Assembly: GCF_021731785.1 (NCBI RefSeq)
Contig: NZ_JAKFWS010000031.1
Coordinates: forward strand, 1 to 64,000
Origin: Methylocystis sp.
Lineage (GTDB): Bacteria > Pseudomonadota > Alphaproteobacteria > Rhizobiales > Beijerinckiaceae
Length of the DNA: 64,000 bases
Reading direction: 5' to 3'
This document shows, one piece after another, positions 37,561-48,161 of this stretch. Positions within the stretch are counted from its first letter, which is position 1. Each line of letters starts with the position of its first letter. The translations under genes and the position numbers were made by a program. The notes beneath the pieces were generated by a model, which ran no database searches, was not told the DNA's origin, and saw only the letters and a list, made by a program, of their open reading frames with translations.

Positions 37561-38872
37561 GCGCGTCCTCCATATCGTCGTCGTCGGACGGCACATCGGC
37601 CAGCAGGTCTGAGCCCTGGACAGCGCCGACTTCCGCCATTCGCACGTCGAGTTGGCCCGTAACGACAGCGGCAATCATCGCGTCACGATACTCGACGATC
37701 AGGTCGATCTCAGCCGCAGTTCGCTCCTTGGCGGTCTGCAAATGGCGAGTCTCAGTATTTACTTCTCGTATTATAGAATTCTGCTGCTCGACACTGGGTA
37801 AATTGATTTGCATGGCACCAAGACGGGACGTCGATATTTCCTGAAATGTTGTGCCGGTCGAAAGAACTCTCATCAGCGGCACAAGCCTTCTGACCGTAAG
37901 AGCCAGAAACTCACTTGATATCTTTTCCGAGTTGGGCACTAGCGCCTTGCACCCCTGATTGGTCGCAAGCGGAACATCGGCAATAGCTATGTTTCCTACC
38001 GGTGCGCGCGAAGTTAGGATGACGGAACCCGCAGGTACGACAGTAGCGGCGCAGCTTCGCAATCCGGCTGCCGTTAGCGATCTACGCGATGAGGACAGGC
38101 GATCCGCTGCGCTAATATCCGGCGGCGTGATCCATACGATTTCGCCGTTCCAAAACTCCGGATTTGGCGACGGAGTAGACCCACCGACGATCGCGTTGAG
38201 CGCCCTCTTGAGCATCATCTCAACCGCAACTTCGGTTCCATGGTGAACAAGAATGCCCTCGATTATCTGGTCGCGCTGTTCGTCGATAATGGTAATCGTT
38301 CGCCTCTTAGCGGCGACGAGACGTTGAACCAGCGTTGCATAGGTATCGAGGAACTCGGCAATTCGGCGCTGCTCGTCATGCGGGGGCGCAGGCGACAGAA
38401 TCGGCTTGAAATACTGCCAGTAGAGACGATTGCGATCGGGCACGATCCCACGCGACGCAAAATCGACTTCGCGCATATAGGCGCTAGTCCGAAAGAGGTA
38501 GGTGTAGAACCTCGAAACGACGCCCGGTAGCGGCTGGGCGACGACATAGGCCGGGCTGATAAGGCCGTCACATGGCGCGACGCCGACCGCGCCCTGCCAC
38601 ATACGCATGATGTTGTAGGCGATATCGTTTTGGGCTGCCCGCTTATACTTGGCGCGGTCGGACATTTGCTGCTTGCGTCCGCCCTCCATGTCGCGGACCC
38701 GAACACCCGTCCGCAACGACACCTCAAGGATCGGCAGCTCAGGAAAACCCGTCTCGTTTCTTTCCGCGAAGAGCCGGCCATTGCGTACGACGTCCCAATG
38801 GGCCGGGACGCGACCAAGCCAATCGACGCCACTGTCGCGGTATTCAGGATAGGGTTTCAGCTTGGCGTTCAC
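37544..38872 (-). CDS. hsdS: Type I restriction enzyme S subunit HsdS
   Basis: YPEYRDSGVDWLGRVPAHWDVVRNGRLF...LPPHDEQRRIAEFLDT-like half-repeats. Confidence 0.93.
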   Translation of the reverse strand: MNAKLKPYPEYRDSGVDWLGRVPAHWDVVRNGRLFAERNETGFPELPILEVSLRTGVRVRDMEGGRKQQMSDRAKYKRAAQNDIAYNIMRMWQGAVGVAPCDGLISPAYVVAQPLPGVVSRFYTYLFRTSAYMREVDFASRGIVPDRNRLYWQYFKPILSPAPPHDEQRRIAEFLDTYATLVQRLVAAKRRTITIIDEQRDQIIEGILVHHGTEVAVEMMLKRALNAIVGGSTPSPNPEFWNGEIVWITPPDISAADRLSSSRRSLTAAGLRSCAATVVPAGSVILTSRAPVGNIAIADVPLATNQGCKALVPNSEKISSEFLALTVRRLVPLMRVLSTGTTFQEISTSRLGAMQINLPSVEQQNSIIREVNTETRHLQTAKERTAAEIDLIVEYRDAMIAAVVTGQLDVRMAEVGAVQGSDLLADVPSDDDDMEDALEQVD

Positions 38873-41220
38873 GTGTCGGCCTCGACCAGCACAGCGTCAA
38901 GCAGGGCCTGCGTCTGACGCTCTAAGGCGTCGATCTCGGCTTTGATCTCGGCCAGCGGGCGAGGCGGTTTCGGCTTATAAAAATGGCGCGCAAATGAGAT
39001 TTCGTAGCCGATCTTGGTGGCAGCGCGATCGATCCACGCATCAGTCAAGTGTGGCGCAACCTCGCGCTCAAAGAATGCGTCAATGCCGCCGGGTTCAGTA
39101 AACGCGATGATCTCGGTATCCGACAGCTGTTTATCCGCCTCATAGGTGACGACCGCAGGCTTGCCCTTTGGCGTGACCAAATAAAAGCCGCCCAGAGGAT
39201 TCGCGGGTTTGGCGGACGGCTTGTACGTCGCCTTCACGATTGGCTTGGCGCCGGGCGACCGCCAACTCATGGCGCGGGCGATCAGCCGCGTTTCCGCTGG
39301 AGTTACGTCAAGCTTGGCGGCCTTGACCGCATCCTGCACCTTGGCCTCGAATGCCGCATAGTCGTCATACTCTTTTTCCCCGACTGCCTTCATCAAGGCC
39401 TTGGCCGCGCGGTGCAGTCGTCTGTCCCGTGACCATGTCGCCGGATTGAGCAGCTTCTTGACGGTTTTCTTCGGCAGGCGTGGGGTCTCTTCAGCCGTCT
39501 CGCCCGCGTCCTCCTCGCCTTCGTCGGCCTCCTCGGCCTCCGGCTCAGGGGGATCGAGATGCATTTTCAGGCGATCGGCGACAGACACGAAATTGTCGAA
39601 CAAAGAATCGCCGAACTCGACGTGCAGCGCCTCACGCAACGCCTTATGTCCGCTTTGGAACCGCAGCGCCTCCACCCCCTCGCTGGTAAATTGGGACGCG
39701 AGCCGTAACGGGCGCTCGACGACAATCTTCCAGTAACCGAAGGATTCGTTAGGCAGCACGACCGATATATCGCTCACCTCCATTGACGCATAGGCGGCGA
39801 GCACAGTCTCTATATGTGCGGCGTTCATCTCGCAGTTGCGCTTGCCCAGGTTCCGGCGCAGCGGTTGGAACAGTTTGGTTGCATCGATCAACTGGACCTT
39901 GCCCTCGCGGGCCTTGGCCTTACGGTTGCTCAGCACCCAGACATAGGTCGCAATGCCAGTGTTGTAGAAAATGCTGAGGGGCAAGGCGACGATCGCCTCC
40001 AGCCAATCGTTTTCGATAATCCAGCGGCGGACATTGCTCTCGCCCGAACCTGCTTCGCCGGTGAACAATGCCGATCCGTTATGGACGTCGGCAATGCGCG
40101 AGCCGAGCGGGGTATCCTTCATCTTGGACAGCTTGTTGACCAGGAACAGCAATTGGCCATCCGAGACGCGCGGCAATAGCCGCAGCCGATCGTCGTTGCT
40201 GGGCAGCCCATCATGCTCGACGACGAAGCGCGGATCGTTTGCGGCGGACTTGCCGCCCATTTCCGCTAGGTCGATCTTCCAGGTTGTCCCGAATGGCGGA
40301 TTGGCCATCATGAAGTCGAATTTCAGCCCGTTCCGGCCGTGGGCGTCGGCCGACAATGTCGAGCCGAAGGCGATGTTGCGGGCTTCCTCGCCCTCGCCCT
40401 TGAGCAGCAGGTCGGCTTTACAGATTGCGTAAGTCTCGGGGTTGAGTTCCTGGCCATAGAGGTGAATTTCGATCTTTTTTCCCTCCTTGCAAGCAAGCTC
40501 GCGCAGTTTGGCTTCTCCGACGGTCAACATGCCGCCGGTGCCGCAGGCGTCGTCATAGAGAAGGTAGGTGCCGTCGCCGATGCGGTCTTTTATCGGACGA
40601 AAGACCAGGTCGGCCATCATCTCCACGATATCGCGCGGCGTGAACTGTTCACCGGCCCCTTGGTTGTAATCTTCGTTGAATCGGCGAAGCAGCTCCTCGA
40701 AGATCGTGCCCATGGTATGGTTGTCGAGACCAGGCAGGCGCAAACGCCCCTGGTCATCACGAACCGGAGTCGGCCCGAGATTAATCCGCTCGTCGCAGAA
40801 CTTCTCGATCAGCGCATGAAGTCGGTTGTGCTCGGTGAGCCTGCCCAGTTCCTCGCGAAACTTGAAGCGCGCAATGACTTCCCGGACGTTTTCGGAAAAC
40901 CCGTCAAGGTAAGCCTCGAAGTCCGCCTTCTGAGTCTCGGGGTTAGGCCGGGCAAGAAGCTGCCGGAGGGTGAAAGGCGAGCGGTTGTGAAAAGCCTGAC
41001 CGGCCGCACGGTCTAGCGCCGGCCCTTGGGCGGCCTCCGGGATGCCCGCCGCGTCCAGTTCCGCTTTCCGCGCCAGGACGGCGGCGCGGGTGGGTTCAAG
41101 CACCGCATCGAGCCGCCGGATGACCGTCATCGGCAGGATGATGTCGCGGTATTTCGTGCGGTCGTAGACATGGTGGAGCACGTCATCGGCGATGCTCCAG
41201 ATGAAGCCGTTGATGTTCAT
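38869..41220 (-). CDS. hsdM: Type I restriction enzyme M subunit HsdM (N6-adenine methyltransferase)
   Basis: LYDDACGTGGMLTVGEAKLRE and FDFMMANPPFGTTWK (NPPF) motifs; start overlaps upstream stop (ATGA). Confidence 0.95.
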   Translation of the reverse strand: MNINGFIWSIADDVLHHVYDRTKYRDIILPMTVIRRLDAVLEPTRAAVLARKAELDAAGIPEAAQGPALDRAAGQAFHNRSPFTLRQLLARPNPETQKADFEAYLDGFSENVREVIARFKFREELGRLTEHNRLHALIEKFCDERINLGPTPVRDDQGRLRLPGLDNHTMGTIFEELLRRFNEDYNQGAGEQFTPRDIVEMMADLVFRPIKDRIGDGTYLLYDDACGTGGMLTVGEAKLRELACKEGKKIEIHLYGQELNPETYAICKADLLLKGEGEEARNIAFGSTLSADAHGRNGLKFDFMMANPPFGTTWKIDLAEMGGKSAANDPRFVVEHDGLPSNDDRLRLLPRVSDGQLLFLVNKLSKMKDTPLGSRIADVHNGSALFTGEAGSGESNVRRWIIENDWLEAIVALPLSIFYNTGIATYVWVLSNRKAKAREGKVQLIDATKLFQPLRRNLGKRNCEMNAAHIETVLAAYASMEVSDISVVLPNESFGYWKIVVERPLRLASQFTSEGVEALRFQSGHKALREALHVEFGDSLFDNFVSVADRLKMHLDPPEPEAEEADEGEEDAGETAEETPRLPKKTVKKLLNPATWSRDRRLHRAAKALMKAVGEKEYDDYAAFEAKVQDAVKAAKLDVTPAETRLIARAMSWRSPGAKPIVKATYKPSAKPANPLGGFYLVTPKGKPAVVTYEADKQLSDTEIIAFTEPGGIDAFFEREVAPHLTDAWIDRAATKIGYEISFARHFYKPKPPRPLAEIKAEIDALERQTQALLDAVLVEADT

Positions 41221-43436
41221 GCTGGTACCCGACGCGCGAAGGCCACTACGTTGGCAGGACGAATATCCTCCGGCAGTTCGCCGGCGCTTTCGTTCGACAG
41301 GCGTTCCAGGGGCCTGACAACGGTCTCCTCCCATAGTGCGGCCATTACGCCCTCAAGCTTTTGATTCAGCCCGATCTGTGTCTCGAACCAGTCGCGGATG
41401 ATTCGCTCTACGCGGCTCTTGAAGCCCGGCCCGGCGCCCCACTGCGCCGCACATTGCGACCACAGCCCAACATCTGCTTCCAATGGGCCACGATAAACCT
41501 CAACGGCCGCCGTGCGTGCCGCCTCGGCGAAGGCCCGCCGCCAGCCTTCAGCGCTCACCTCGACCTGCTGGATGGTCTTTTGCGCCAGCATGAGGTCATT
41601 GTCCTGCTTAAGCGTATCGAGCACACCCTGGAGCTTTTCGAACCAGGTTTTGGAACGAAGAAGTGCGTCCTTAGCTCCGCCGGCCCCGACCTGATGGCTG
41701 ACACTGAAGTTGTAGTATTCGCCGTTTCGACGGGTCATCGCCCAGATGGTCGATGCATACCGGATCGCGCGCATGGCCTCGATCAATTCCGCCGACGGCT
41801 GCCGGACACGGGGGGGTAAAGGAGCGTGGGCCCCTAGAAAGTTACTGAGTTGATCGGCGACCGCCAGCACCGCAGACGTGAAAGCCTGAGTCTCATGGTG
41901 ACGGATCACTTCGTCGGCGGCCGCGCACTCGTCGAGAAGCCGCTCCTCACAGGATTTGCGAAGCCGAACAATTTGATCAATCAGCTGGCCTCGGACCTTG
42001 GCCGCGTCATCCCTTTTCGCGTTAAAGAAAAGGATGGGCACGCCTTTCAGCGCCCCGTCGCCGCTAGCCAACGTGCGGAGAATCTGGTCGCGCTTCAGAT
42101 TGTAGCCATCCTCGTCGTCGATCGGCGGCTCCCCGCTGTCATCCTTGACGGCCATTGCTTCGTCATCGCGCGGCAATGCCAGCACCGACACCTTGCCAGC
42201 GTCCACCCGCACCCCGTGGGCATTGCGAAGGTGATCGAGAAGAAGCTGCACTGACGTGCTTGGCGCCTGGTTGAATGTCGAACACAGGACAACGTGAGTT
42301 CTACTATCTTTTAACCGTGCATCGAGGTCGGCGCGCACAGCAACTTCATCAAGGCCCTTGGTGTCAACCGCGGATACCGCCAGTCCGGGCATTTCAGCGC
42401 CGAAGCCAGGGATAAGGAGGTCGATCGAAGCCGGTAACGGCACGTCTTCGATGCGACCGTTGTTGATGTCGCGGAACAGCTTGCGCAATTGCTGCATGGC
42501 CGTCTTGGCGCCCCCGTCTTCGATCCAGATTTCGCGCCGCGTCCGGACTTCGAGCTTCATTCGCTCGATGACGCGCGCACGAAATTCTTCCTCGGTAGCG
42601 CACCGGCTCGCCAGTTCGGCATTTTGATCGTGAGAATTAGTCTTTCCGTTGGAGTCGCGTTCACGCTTCACCGTAAGGCCGGACATGTTTCGAAGTGCGC
42701 GCTGCACTTCCTCGCTGACGTTGACGCTGTCGTTCTTTTGACCGTCTTCCCGTGATCGGCGCAGCCATGTGGCGGCGCAGAAATCGCCGACTAGGTTGCG
42801 CATCTCTTCGTCTGACTGGGCTTGGAGCACAATGCCGAACCCAGGGCCGCGCCGGATATTGACTTCACAGAGAGTCGTGTGTCCGCCGCCGGTCTCCAGA
42901 ACGACCCGCTCCCGAAGATCGCCCGCAGGTAACGTCGGATCGAGCAAGCCATACAGAAAGCTGATCGCCGTCGATTTCCCGACACCCACTTCGCCGATGA
43001 ATGCGATTTGATGAGTGTTCTTTCCCAGATACACCGCAGTCGCCTCGATAGCCGCCCGCTGACGTTCCAACTGGCGTTTTAGGGGCCAGGGACGCTCCTC
43101 TTCCTCCAGAAAGGCCGCTATTTGCCGAAGACCCTCCTCGGCCAGCTCCAGGACATTGCGCTGCGGATTGGAAAAGTCAGGCCGCTCGACATATTGCCAA
43201 TCTCTGGCCAAATACGATCCGTAGTCCGAAGCGCCCTTTGACCCCAGATCCTTCAGTGCGGCCAAAATCTTGCCGAGCTCGCTTTGCGTTCCGGGCTCGC
43301 CTTTCTCGATGCGGGATACCCGGCTTTGATCAACACCTGATTTAGATGCGAGCTGACTCTGTGTTGCGCTTATTTCAGCGCGAAATTGCGCTATGTCCTG
43401 GCCGATGCCGATCGGCGCCGCCGCGATTGATTCCAT
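41217..43436 (-). CDS. XRE-type HTH fused to dynamin-like P-loop GTPase, first gene of R-M operon
   Basis: N-terminal FRAEISATQSQLASKSGVDQSRVSRIEKGEPGT HTH; IAFIGEVGVGKSTAISFLYGL P-loop; VSAVDTKGLDE; 4-bp overlap with hsdM. Confidence 0.8.
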   Translation of the reverse strand: MESIAAAPIGIGQDIAQFRAEISATQSQLASKSGVDQSRVSRIEKGEPGTQSELGKILAALKDLGSKGASDYGSYLARDWQYVERPDFSNPQRNVLELAEEGLRQIAAFLEEEERPWPLKRQLERQRAAIEATAVYLGKNTHQIAFIGEVGVGKSTAISFLYGLLDPTLPAGDLRERVVLETGGGHTTLCEVNIRRGPGFGIVLQAQSDEEMRNLVGDFCAATWLRRSREDGQKNDSVNVSEEVQRALRNMSGLTVKRERDSNGKTNSHDQNAELASRCATEEEFRARVIERMKLEVRTRREIWIEDGGAKTAMQQLRKLFRDINNGRIEDVPLPASIDLLIPGFGAEMPGLAVSAVDTKGLDEVAVRADLDARLKDSRTHVVLCSTFNQAPSTSVQLLLDHLRNAHGVRVDAGKVSVLALPRDDEAMAVKDDSGEPPIDDEDGYNLKRDQILRTLASGDGALKGVPILFFNAKRDDAAKVRGQLIDQIVRLRKSCEERLLDECAAADEVIRHHETQAFTSAVLAVADQLSNFLGAHAPLPPRVRQPSAELIEAMRAIRYASTIWAMTRRNGEYYNFSVSHQVGAGGAKDALLRSKTWFEKLQGVLDTLKQDNDLMLAQKTIQQVEVSAEGWRRAFAEAARTAAVEVYRGPLEADVGLWSQCAAQWGAGPGFKSRVERIIRDWFETQIGLNQKLEGVMAALWEETVVRPLERLSNESAGELPEDIRPANVVAFARRVPA

Positions 43437-43532
43437 GGTCCTGCTCCTGCCGACAGCCGGGCCGCTGCTGCCCTGCGGATTCTATGTAAACGGTGGTTAG
43501 CATATATGCAACAAAATATTTTCATATTTGGT

Positions 43533-44173
43533 GCCGAGTCGGCCCGGGGAATTTCACCCCGAGCCGCTCACAGATCCGGACTGGACACTCTCGCGTCATC
43601 CGGCTCGTGCCACCAAGCGAAGGCTGCCGCCTTCCGTCGAGAATTGGAGCTCCTCCTGTCGCCAGTTGACTCACTCCCAACGTTGGTGACCTCTGCCTTT
43701 GCTCCGCGGGCATTACCCCGTTTCATCGCTACTACGAAGCAGTCCGCCCCTCCCCGACGCATCGGTACTTTCGGCCTCGCGGGGTCTCCGCTTGTGCCTT
43801 TTCCCTTGGCATCGTCGGTCAGGTTCTCAAGTTCCGTACGACAGCCCGTATGAGAGTCACGCCTCCTAAACACCGGACACCACATGGTCAGTAAGCAGGC
43901 ATCTTCCATGCTGATCCCGGAGCACTGGTGAAGCCCCGGTTTTGGTGTCGTCTAAGGTCTTTCGATGCTTCATCAGAGGTTCACTTGCGTTCGTCTCTCC
44001 CATCCACACATGACGCGGTCTTTGCCGCGCCTTTTGACCATGACGTTCACGACCGCGGCTTTTGACCGAAGCAGCTCATGGTAGTTCGGAGCCTCCTCCT
44101 GCAAGGCGGCTCCGAAGGGTCTTCCTTCATCTCTCGTACAGCATGGCGCTTTCGCGCCTTCTTGACACAACAC
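43533..44173 (-). mobile_element. ORF-less group II intron (IEP deleted), about 641 nt
   Basis: 5' GTGTTGTGTCAAGAAGGCGCGAAAGCGCC; domain V GAGCCGGATGACGCGAGAGTGTCCAGTCCGGATCTG; domain VI CGGGGTGAAATTCCCCGGG; shares CAACTGGCGACAGGAGGA and other blocks with the outer twintron intron. Confidence 0.75.
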
Positions 44174-44235
44174 CAGCGCGGCCCTTGTTGCATGGAGCAT
44201 TTGCAAGGCGTGTTTGAACGTTGAGGCGGCTTCGC

Positions 44236-44505
44236 TCATGCCCGTCGAACGAATTTTGCGCGCCCGAGTTCGTTCATCCGGTTGAGAGATTTGATGGCAA
44301 TCGCAACTTCTGTCGCGCGGCGGTCGTCGTGGCGTGATTTTAAAGCCCGATAGCGGGAGAAGCCCCAGACAATGAGGGCGAAACCGACGAGGGCCACCAG
44401 CGAATAGACGCCCTTGAATGGTCCCAAACCGAACTGTTCAATCAGCCCTATCCCTCGACCTCGTCGTGGATCAGATAGAACATGCCGGAAATGATTCGGA
44501 GGCAA
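44236..44505 (-). pseudogene. NnrU-like membrane protein fragment
   Basis: FGLGPFKGVYSLVALVGFALIVWGFSRYRA resembles NnrU N-terminal region. Confidence 0.4.
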
Positions 44506-44729
44506 GACGATGCCAGCAATAGACCTCGAACGAACGAACGAGCCTCAATTCGCGATTTTGATTTGGGAAGATGGAAGGCACGTCGGATCGCACTCAGCAA
44601 GTGACGGGCTTAGCGCTCGTCGCTGCTTCGCCGAGGTTGTAGCTCGCTCCAAGGCGTCGCCACTCGCGCGCCGTGTAGAGCTTTACGACGGTCCAGACTT
44701 GATCGATTCGTGGCCGGGGGAGGAGGGGT

Positions 44730-45125
44730 AGGGCGTCACTGGCGTCCTGATCTCCTCGGCGATCTGCGTTGCGGAGGGGATCCCCATTAGATTTTCGGTC
44801 ACATCGAGATATGCCTCGTCGAGCGACAGCGGCTCGATGATCGGCGTGTGCTCGGCGAAGATCTCTCGGATATCGAGCGACGCCTGCTTGTAGACATCGA
44901 AACGCGGCTTCACGAAGATCAGATCGGGACATTTGCGCTTGGCGGTCACCGACGGCATTGCGGAATGCACGCCGAATTTCCGCGCCTCATAGCTCGCAGC
45001 CGCCGCGCTCGCGCGATCCGCCGACGGCGACGGGCTTTCCACGCAGCTCAGGATTATCTCGTTGCTCGACGGACGCAAAGAACGCATCCATGTCGATATG
45101 GATGATCTTGCGCTGCCGCACCCGC
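44730..45125 (-). pseudogene. DNA polymerase IV (dinB) remnant with frameshift
   Basis: Frame 1 [36 protein letters not shown] then shifted [42 protein letters not shown]...[17 protein letters not shown]. Confidence 0.85.
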
Positions 45126-45856
45126 TAGGCCGAGGCATCCTGATCAAGCTGTTCGGCGTCGATCAGTATCGTGTCTCCATTGGCGTCTGGGGTGAGCGCA
45201 AGGCCTCCCTCGTCCCTCCTGTTGCCTCTCGCGACGATCACGAGGGCATCGTCAGGAAGCGGCCGTTGCAGCGTGAGCGCTTCCTCCGCCGGAGCTGTCA
45301 TCCAGAGGTCGATCTCCTCTCGTGCCGTCAGAATGACAGGCATTGCTTTCGGATGGATTGCCCCGACCTCCTTATTCGCGTCGGTCGTCAGAAACGCGAA
45401 GATGTCATTGGTCGTCTCGCCTTCCTTCACCTTTCGCACGGAAGTCCAGCGTGTCCAGATGCCGGCGAAAAACGCGAGCGGCCGCGTCTCGTCGAATGCA
45501 AACCAGACAGGCGGATGCGTGCCGTCCAGCAGCGCCTCATTTTTGGAGAAGCTTGTATAAGGAACGATGCAGCGATTTTCGATCCCGAGCCAGCGTCGCC
45601 AATGAGGAGATTTGACATTGCGGACGTTGGTGACTCCCGGGTCAGATTTCTTGCCCTTGAGAGCAAAGGCCGGTGACGGCATGCCCCAGCGGGCCATCGT
45701 CAACTCGCGGCCCTTAGCTTGATTGCGCACTATCGGCGCCGGATAATCGGGAAATACAGCGGGAAGGGGAGGGAGGTTGCCCGTCCGGTCGCTCATCGCG
45801 CCCGCCAATTCGCGGATCGCCTGCTGTCCTTTCGTCAATGAATACAAGTTACACAA
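45125..45856 (-). CDS. SOS response-associated peptidase (SRAP/YedK)
   Basis: TTG start gives [59 protein letters not shown]. Confidence 0.92.
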   Translation of the reverse strand: MCNLYSLTKGQQAIRELAGAMSDRTGNLPPLPAVFPDYPAPIVRNQAKGRELTMARWGMPSPAFALKGKKSDPGVTNVRNVKSPHWRRWLGIENRCIVPYTSFSKNEALLDGTHPPVWFAFDETRPLAFFAGIWTRWTSVRKVKEGETTNDIFAFLTTDANKEVGAIHPKAMPVILTAREEIDLWMTAPAEEALTLQRPLPDDALVIVARGNRRDEGGLALTPDANGDTILIDAEQLDQDASA

Positions 45857-45869
45857 AGGCCAGTTCTCC

Positions 45870-47939
45870 TCATCGCCACATGCCGAGCATTCGCGAGCCG
45901 ACATCGACTCGAACCTGTCCAGCGTTCCGTTTTCCGTCTGCCGCGGCCGCTTTGACGGGCCAAGTTCTGCATTCGAAGAACTGCAGCAGTGCAGCCGGAA
46001 TGAAGCGTGTTCGCGAGGCATAGACGTGGCGGTCGCCTTGCGCACTCTGACCCTGGGTGAAGAAGCGCTGCGGCACAACGAGATGCAAACTGTCTTTTGC
46101 ACGTGTCATGGCGACATAGAGTAGGCGCCGCTCCTCTTCTATTTCCGCTGTAGCTCCCGCGCCGAGATCGGAAGGGATGCAGCCATCGACGACATTCAAC
46201 ACGAACACCGCTTTCCATTCCTGTCCTTTGGCGGAATGAATCGTAGAGAGGATCAGGTAATCCTCGTCCAGCAGCGGCGCACCCGCATGATCGCTCGTTG
46301 CGTCGGGCGGGTCGAGCGTCAACTCCGTGAGAAAGCGCTCGCGCGACGGATAGCTCGCCGCGATCTGCTCGAGTTGCAAAAGATCGGCCAGGCGTGCGGA
46401 CGCGTCTTCGTGAATGAGCTCCAAGTGCGGTTCGTACCAGCGGCGCGCACATTCGATCTCAGCAGGCCAGCCAGCGTTGCCCGAGCGAAGCTGTTGAAGC
46501 GTGTCGACGAAGGCGGCCCAGTCATCGCCTGAGCGCGGCGGCGCCGGAATGTCGGAGAGGGCGGAGAGCGGATCAGAATGGTCGGCCATCAAGTCCATCA
46601 CGCGATGCGCCGCTGATGGCCCGACACCGGGCAGAAGCTGCATGAGGCGGAATCCTGCGACGCGATCACGTGGGTTCTGCGCAAAGCGCAGCACCGCCAA
46701 CGTGTCCTTGACATGGGCGCTGTCGAGGAATTTTAGGCCGCCGAATTTGACGAAGGGAATGTTGCGGCGGGTCAGCTCCACTTCGAGCGGACCGCTGTGA
46801 TGGGAGGTCCGGAAAAGCACAGCCTGCTGTTTCAGGTCCGCGCCAACCTCCCGGTTCTCCAACACGCGTTCGACGATATAGCGGGCCTGATCGGCTTCAT
46901 CGCGTACGTTAACCAATTGGGGACGCTCCGCCGACTGGCGTTCCGTCCAAAGATTCTTTGTGAAGCGCTCGGAGGCGAGATCGATTACGCCATTGGCTGC
47001 CGCGAGGATCGGCTGCGTCGATCGATAGTTCCGGTCGAGCGTGATGATGTCGGCAGATGGACTGAACGCATTTGGAAAATCGAGAATGTTGCGGACGGTC
47101 GCGGCGCGAAACGAATAGATCGACTGTGCATCGTCGCCAACGACGGTGAGGCCCCGCCCGCCCGGCTTCAATGCGAGCAAGATCGAGGACTGGAGACGGT
47201 TCGTGTCCTGATACTCGTCGACCAGAACGTGGTCGAACCGCTCGCCGATATCGTCGGCGAGCACCGGATCGCTGACTGTTTGCGCCCAATAGAGCAGCAG
47301 GTCGTCATAATCGAGAACGTTCTGCGCCTGCTTGGCTTCGACGTAAGCGGCGAACAACTCGCGCAATTGTGCTTCCCAACCGGCGCACCAAGGATAGGAT
47401 CCCCGGAGCACCTCATCGAGCGGCATCTCTGCATTCACGGCGCGCGAATAGATGGCAAGGCAGGTGCGCTTGGTCGGGAACCGGCTTTCCATCTCCGAGA
47501 AGCCGAGTTCGTGGCGGACCAGATTTATCAGATCGGCGGAATCCTCTCGGTCGTGAATCGTAAAATCTGGATCGAGCCCGATCTGCTCCGCATAATCGCG
47601 CAAGAGCCGTGCGCCGACGCCATGAAACGTTCCTGCCCAATCGAGCGCATTGCTCATGACGTCGGCATTGCTCCCCAGCACCTGAGCGCAGATACGCTCG
47701 ACGCGGCGCACCATCTCGGCCGCCGCGCGGCGGGAAAAAGTCATCAGCAGAATTCGCCGGGGGTCGGCGCCGTTGACGATGAGGTGCGCCACACGATGGG
47801 CGAGCGTGTTGGTCTTGCCTGAGCCCGCGCCAGCGATGACCAAGAGGGGACCGCCGATCCCGTTCTCGGCAGGTCCAACGCCATGCTCCACGGCCCTGCG
47901 CTGTTCGGGATTTAATTTGTCCAGATGGGCGGCGCTCAT
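45870..47939 (-). CDS. UvrD/PcrA-type DNA helicase
   Basis: LNPEQRRAVEHG, VIAGAGSGKTNTLAHRVAHLI, VLVDEYQDTNRLQ, STIHSAKGQEWKAVFV, LLYVAMTRAKDSLHL. Confidence 0.95.
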   Translation of the reverse strand: MSAAHLDKLNPEQRRAVEHGVGPAENGIGGPLLVIAGAGSGKTNTLAHRVAHLIVNGADPRRILLMTFSRRAAAEMVRRVERICAQVLGSNADVMSNALDWAGTFHGVGARLLRDYAEQIGLDPDFTIHDREDSADLINLVRHELGFSEMESRFPTKRTCLAIYSRAVNAEMPLDEVLRGSYPWCAGWEAQLRELFAAYVEAKQAQNVLDYDDLLLYWAQTVSDPVLADDIGERFDHVLVDEYQDTNRLQSSILLALKPGGRGLTVVGDDAQSIYSFRAATVRNILDFPNAFSPSADIITLDRNYRSTQPILAAANGVIDLASERFTKNLWTERQSAERPQLVNVRDEADQARYIVERVLENREVGADLKQQAVLFRTSHHSGPLEVELTRRNIPFVKFGGLKFLDSAHVKDTLAVLRFAQNPRDRVAGFRLMQLLPGVGPSAAHRVMDLMADHSDPLSALSDIPAPPRSGDDWAAFVDTLQQLRSGNAGWPAEIECARRWYEPHLELIHEDASARLADLLQLEQIAASYPSRERFLTELTLDPPDATSDHAGAPLLDEDYLILSTIHSAKGQEWKAVFVLNVVDGCIPSDLGAGATAEIEEERRLLYVAMTRAKDSLHLVVPQRFFTQGQSAQGDRHVYASRTRFIPAALLQFFECRTWPVKAAAADGKRNAGQVRVDVGSRMLGMWR

Positions 47940-48161
47940 GAAATCTCCCGATATCCTGCTGTTGTTCTTAACTGATTTCCCAAGGACCGACGCATTGCCA
48001 TGATCGACTTTGTAGCGCTCCGACAGAGCGGTTGGCCGCTACGGATTGACTCATGGGGCCAACAAGAACAAATAAGGAACGTATCACCCCCGCAAGCCGT
48101 TGGGAAGAGCGCCAGAGACCCATTGTTCCATGAGTAAAGCCTCCGCCCGTCCCGTCGTTGC

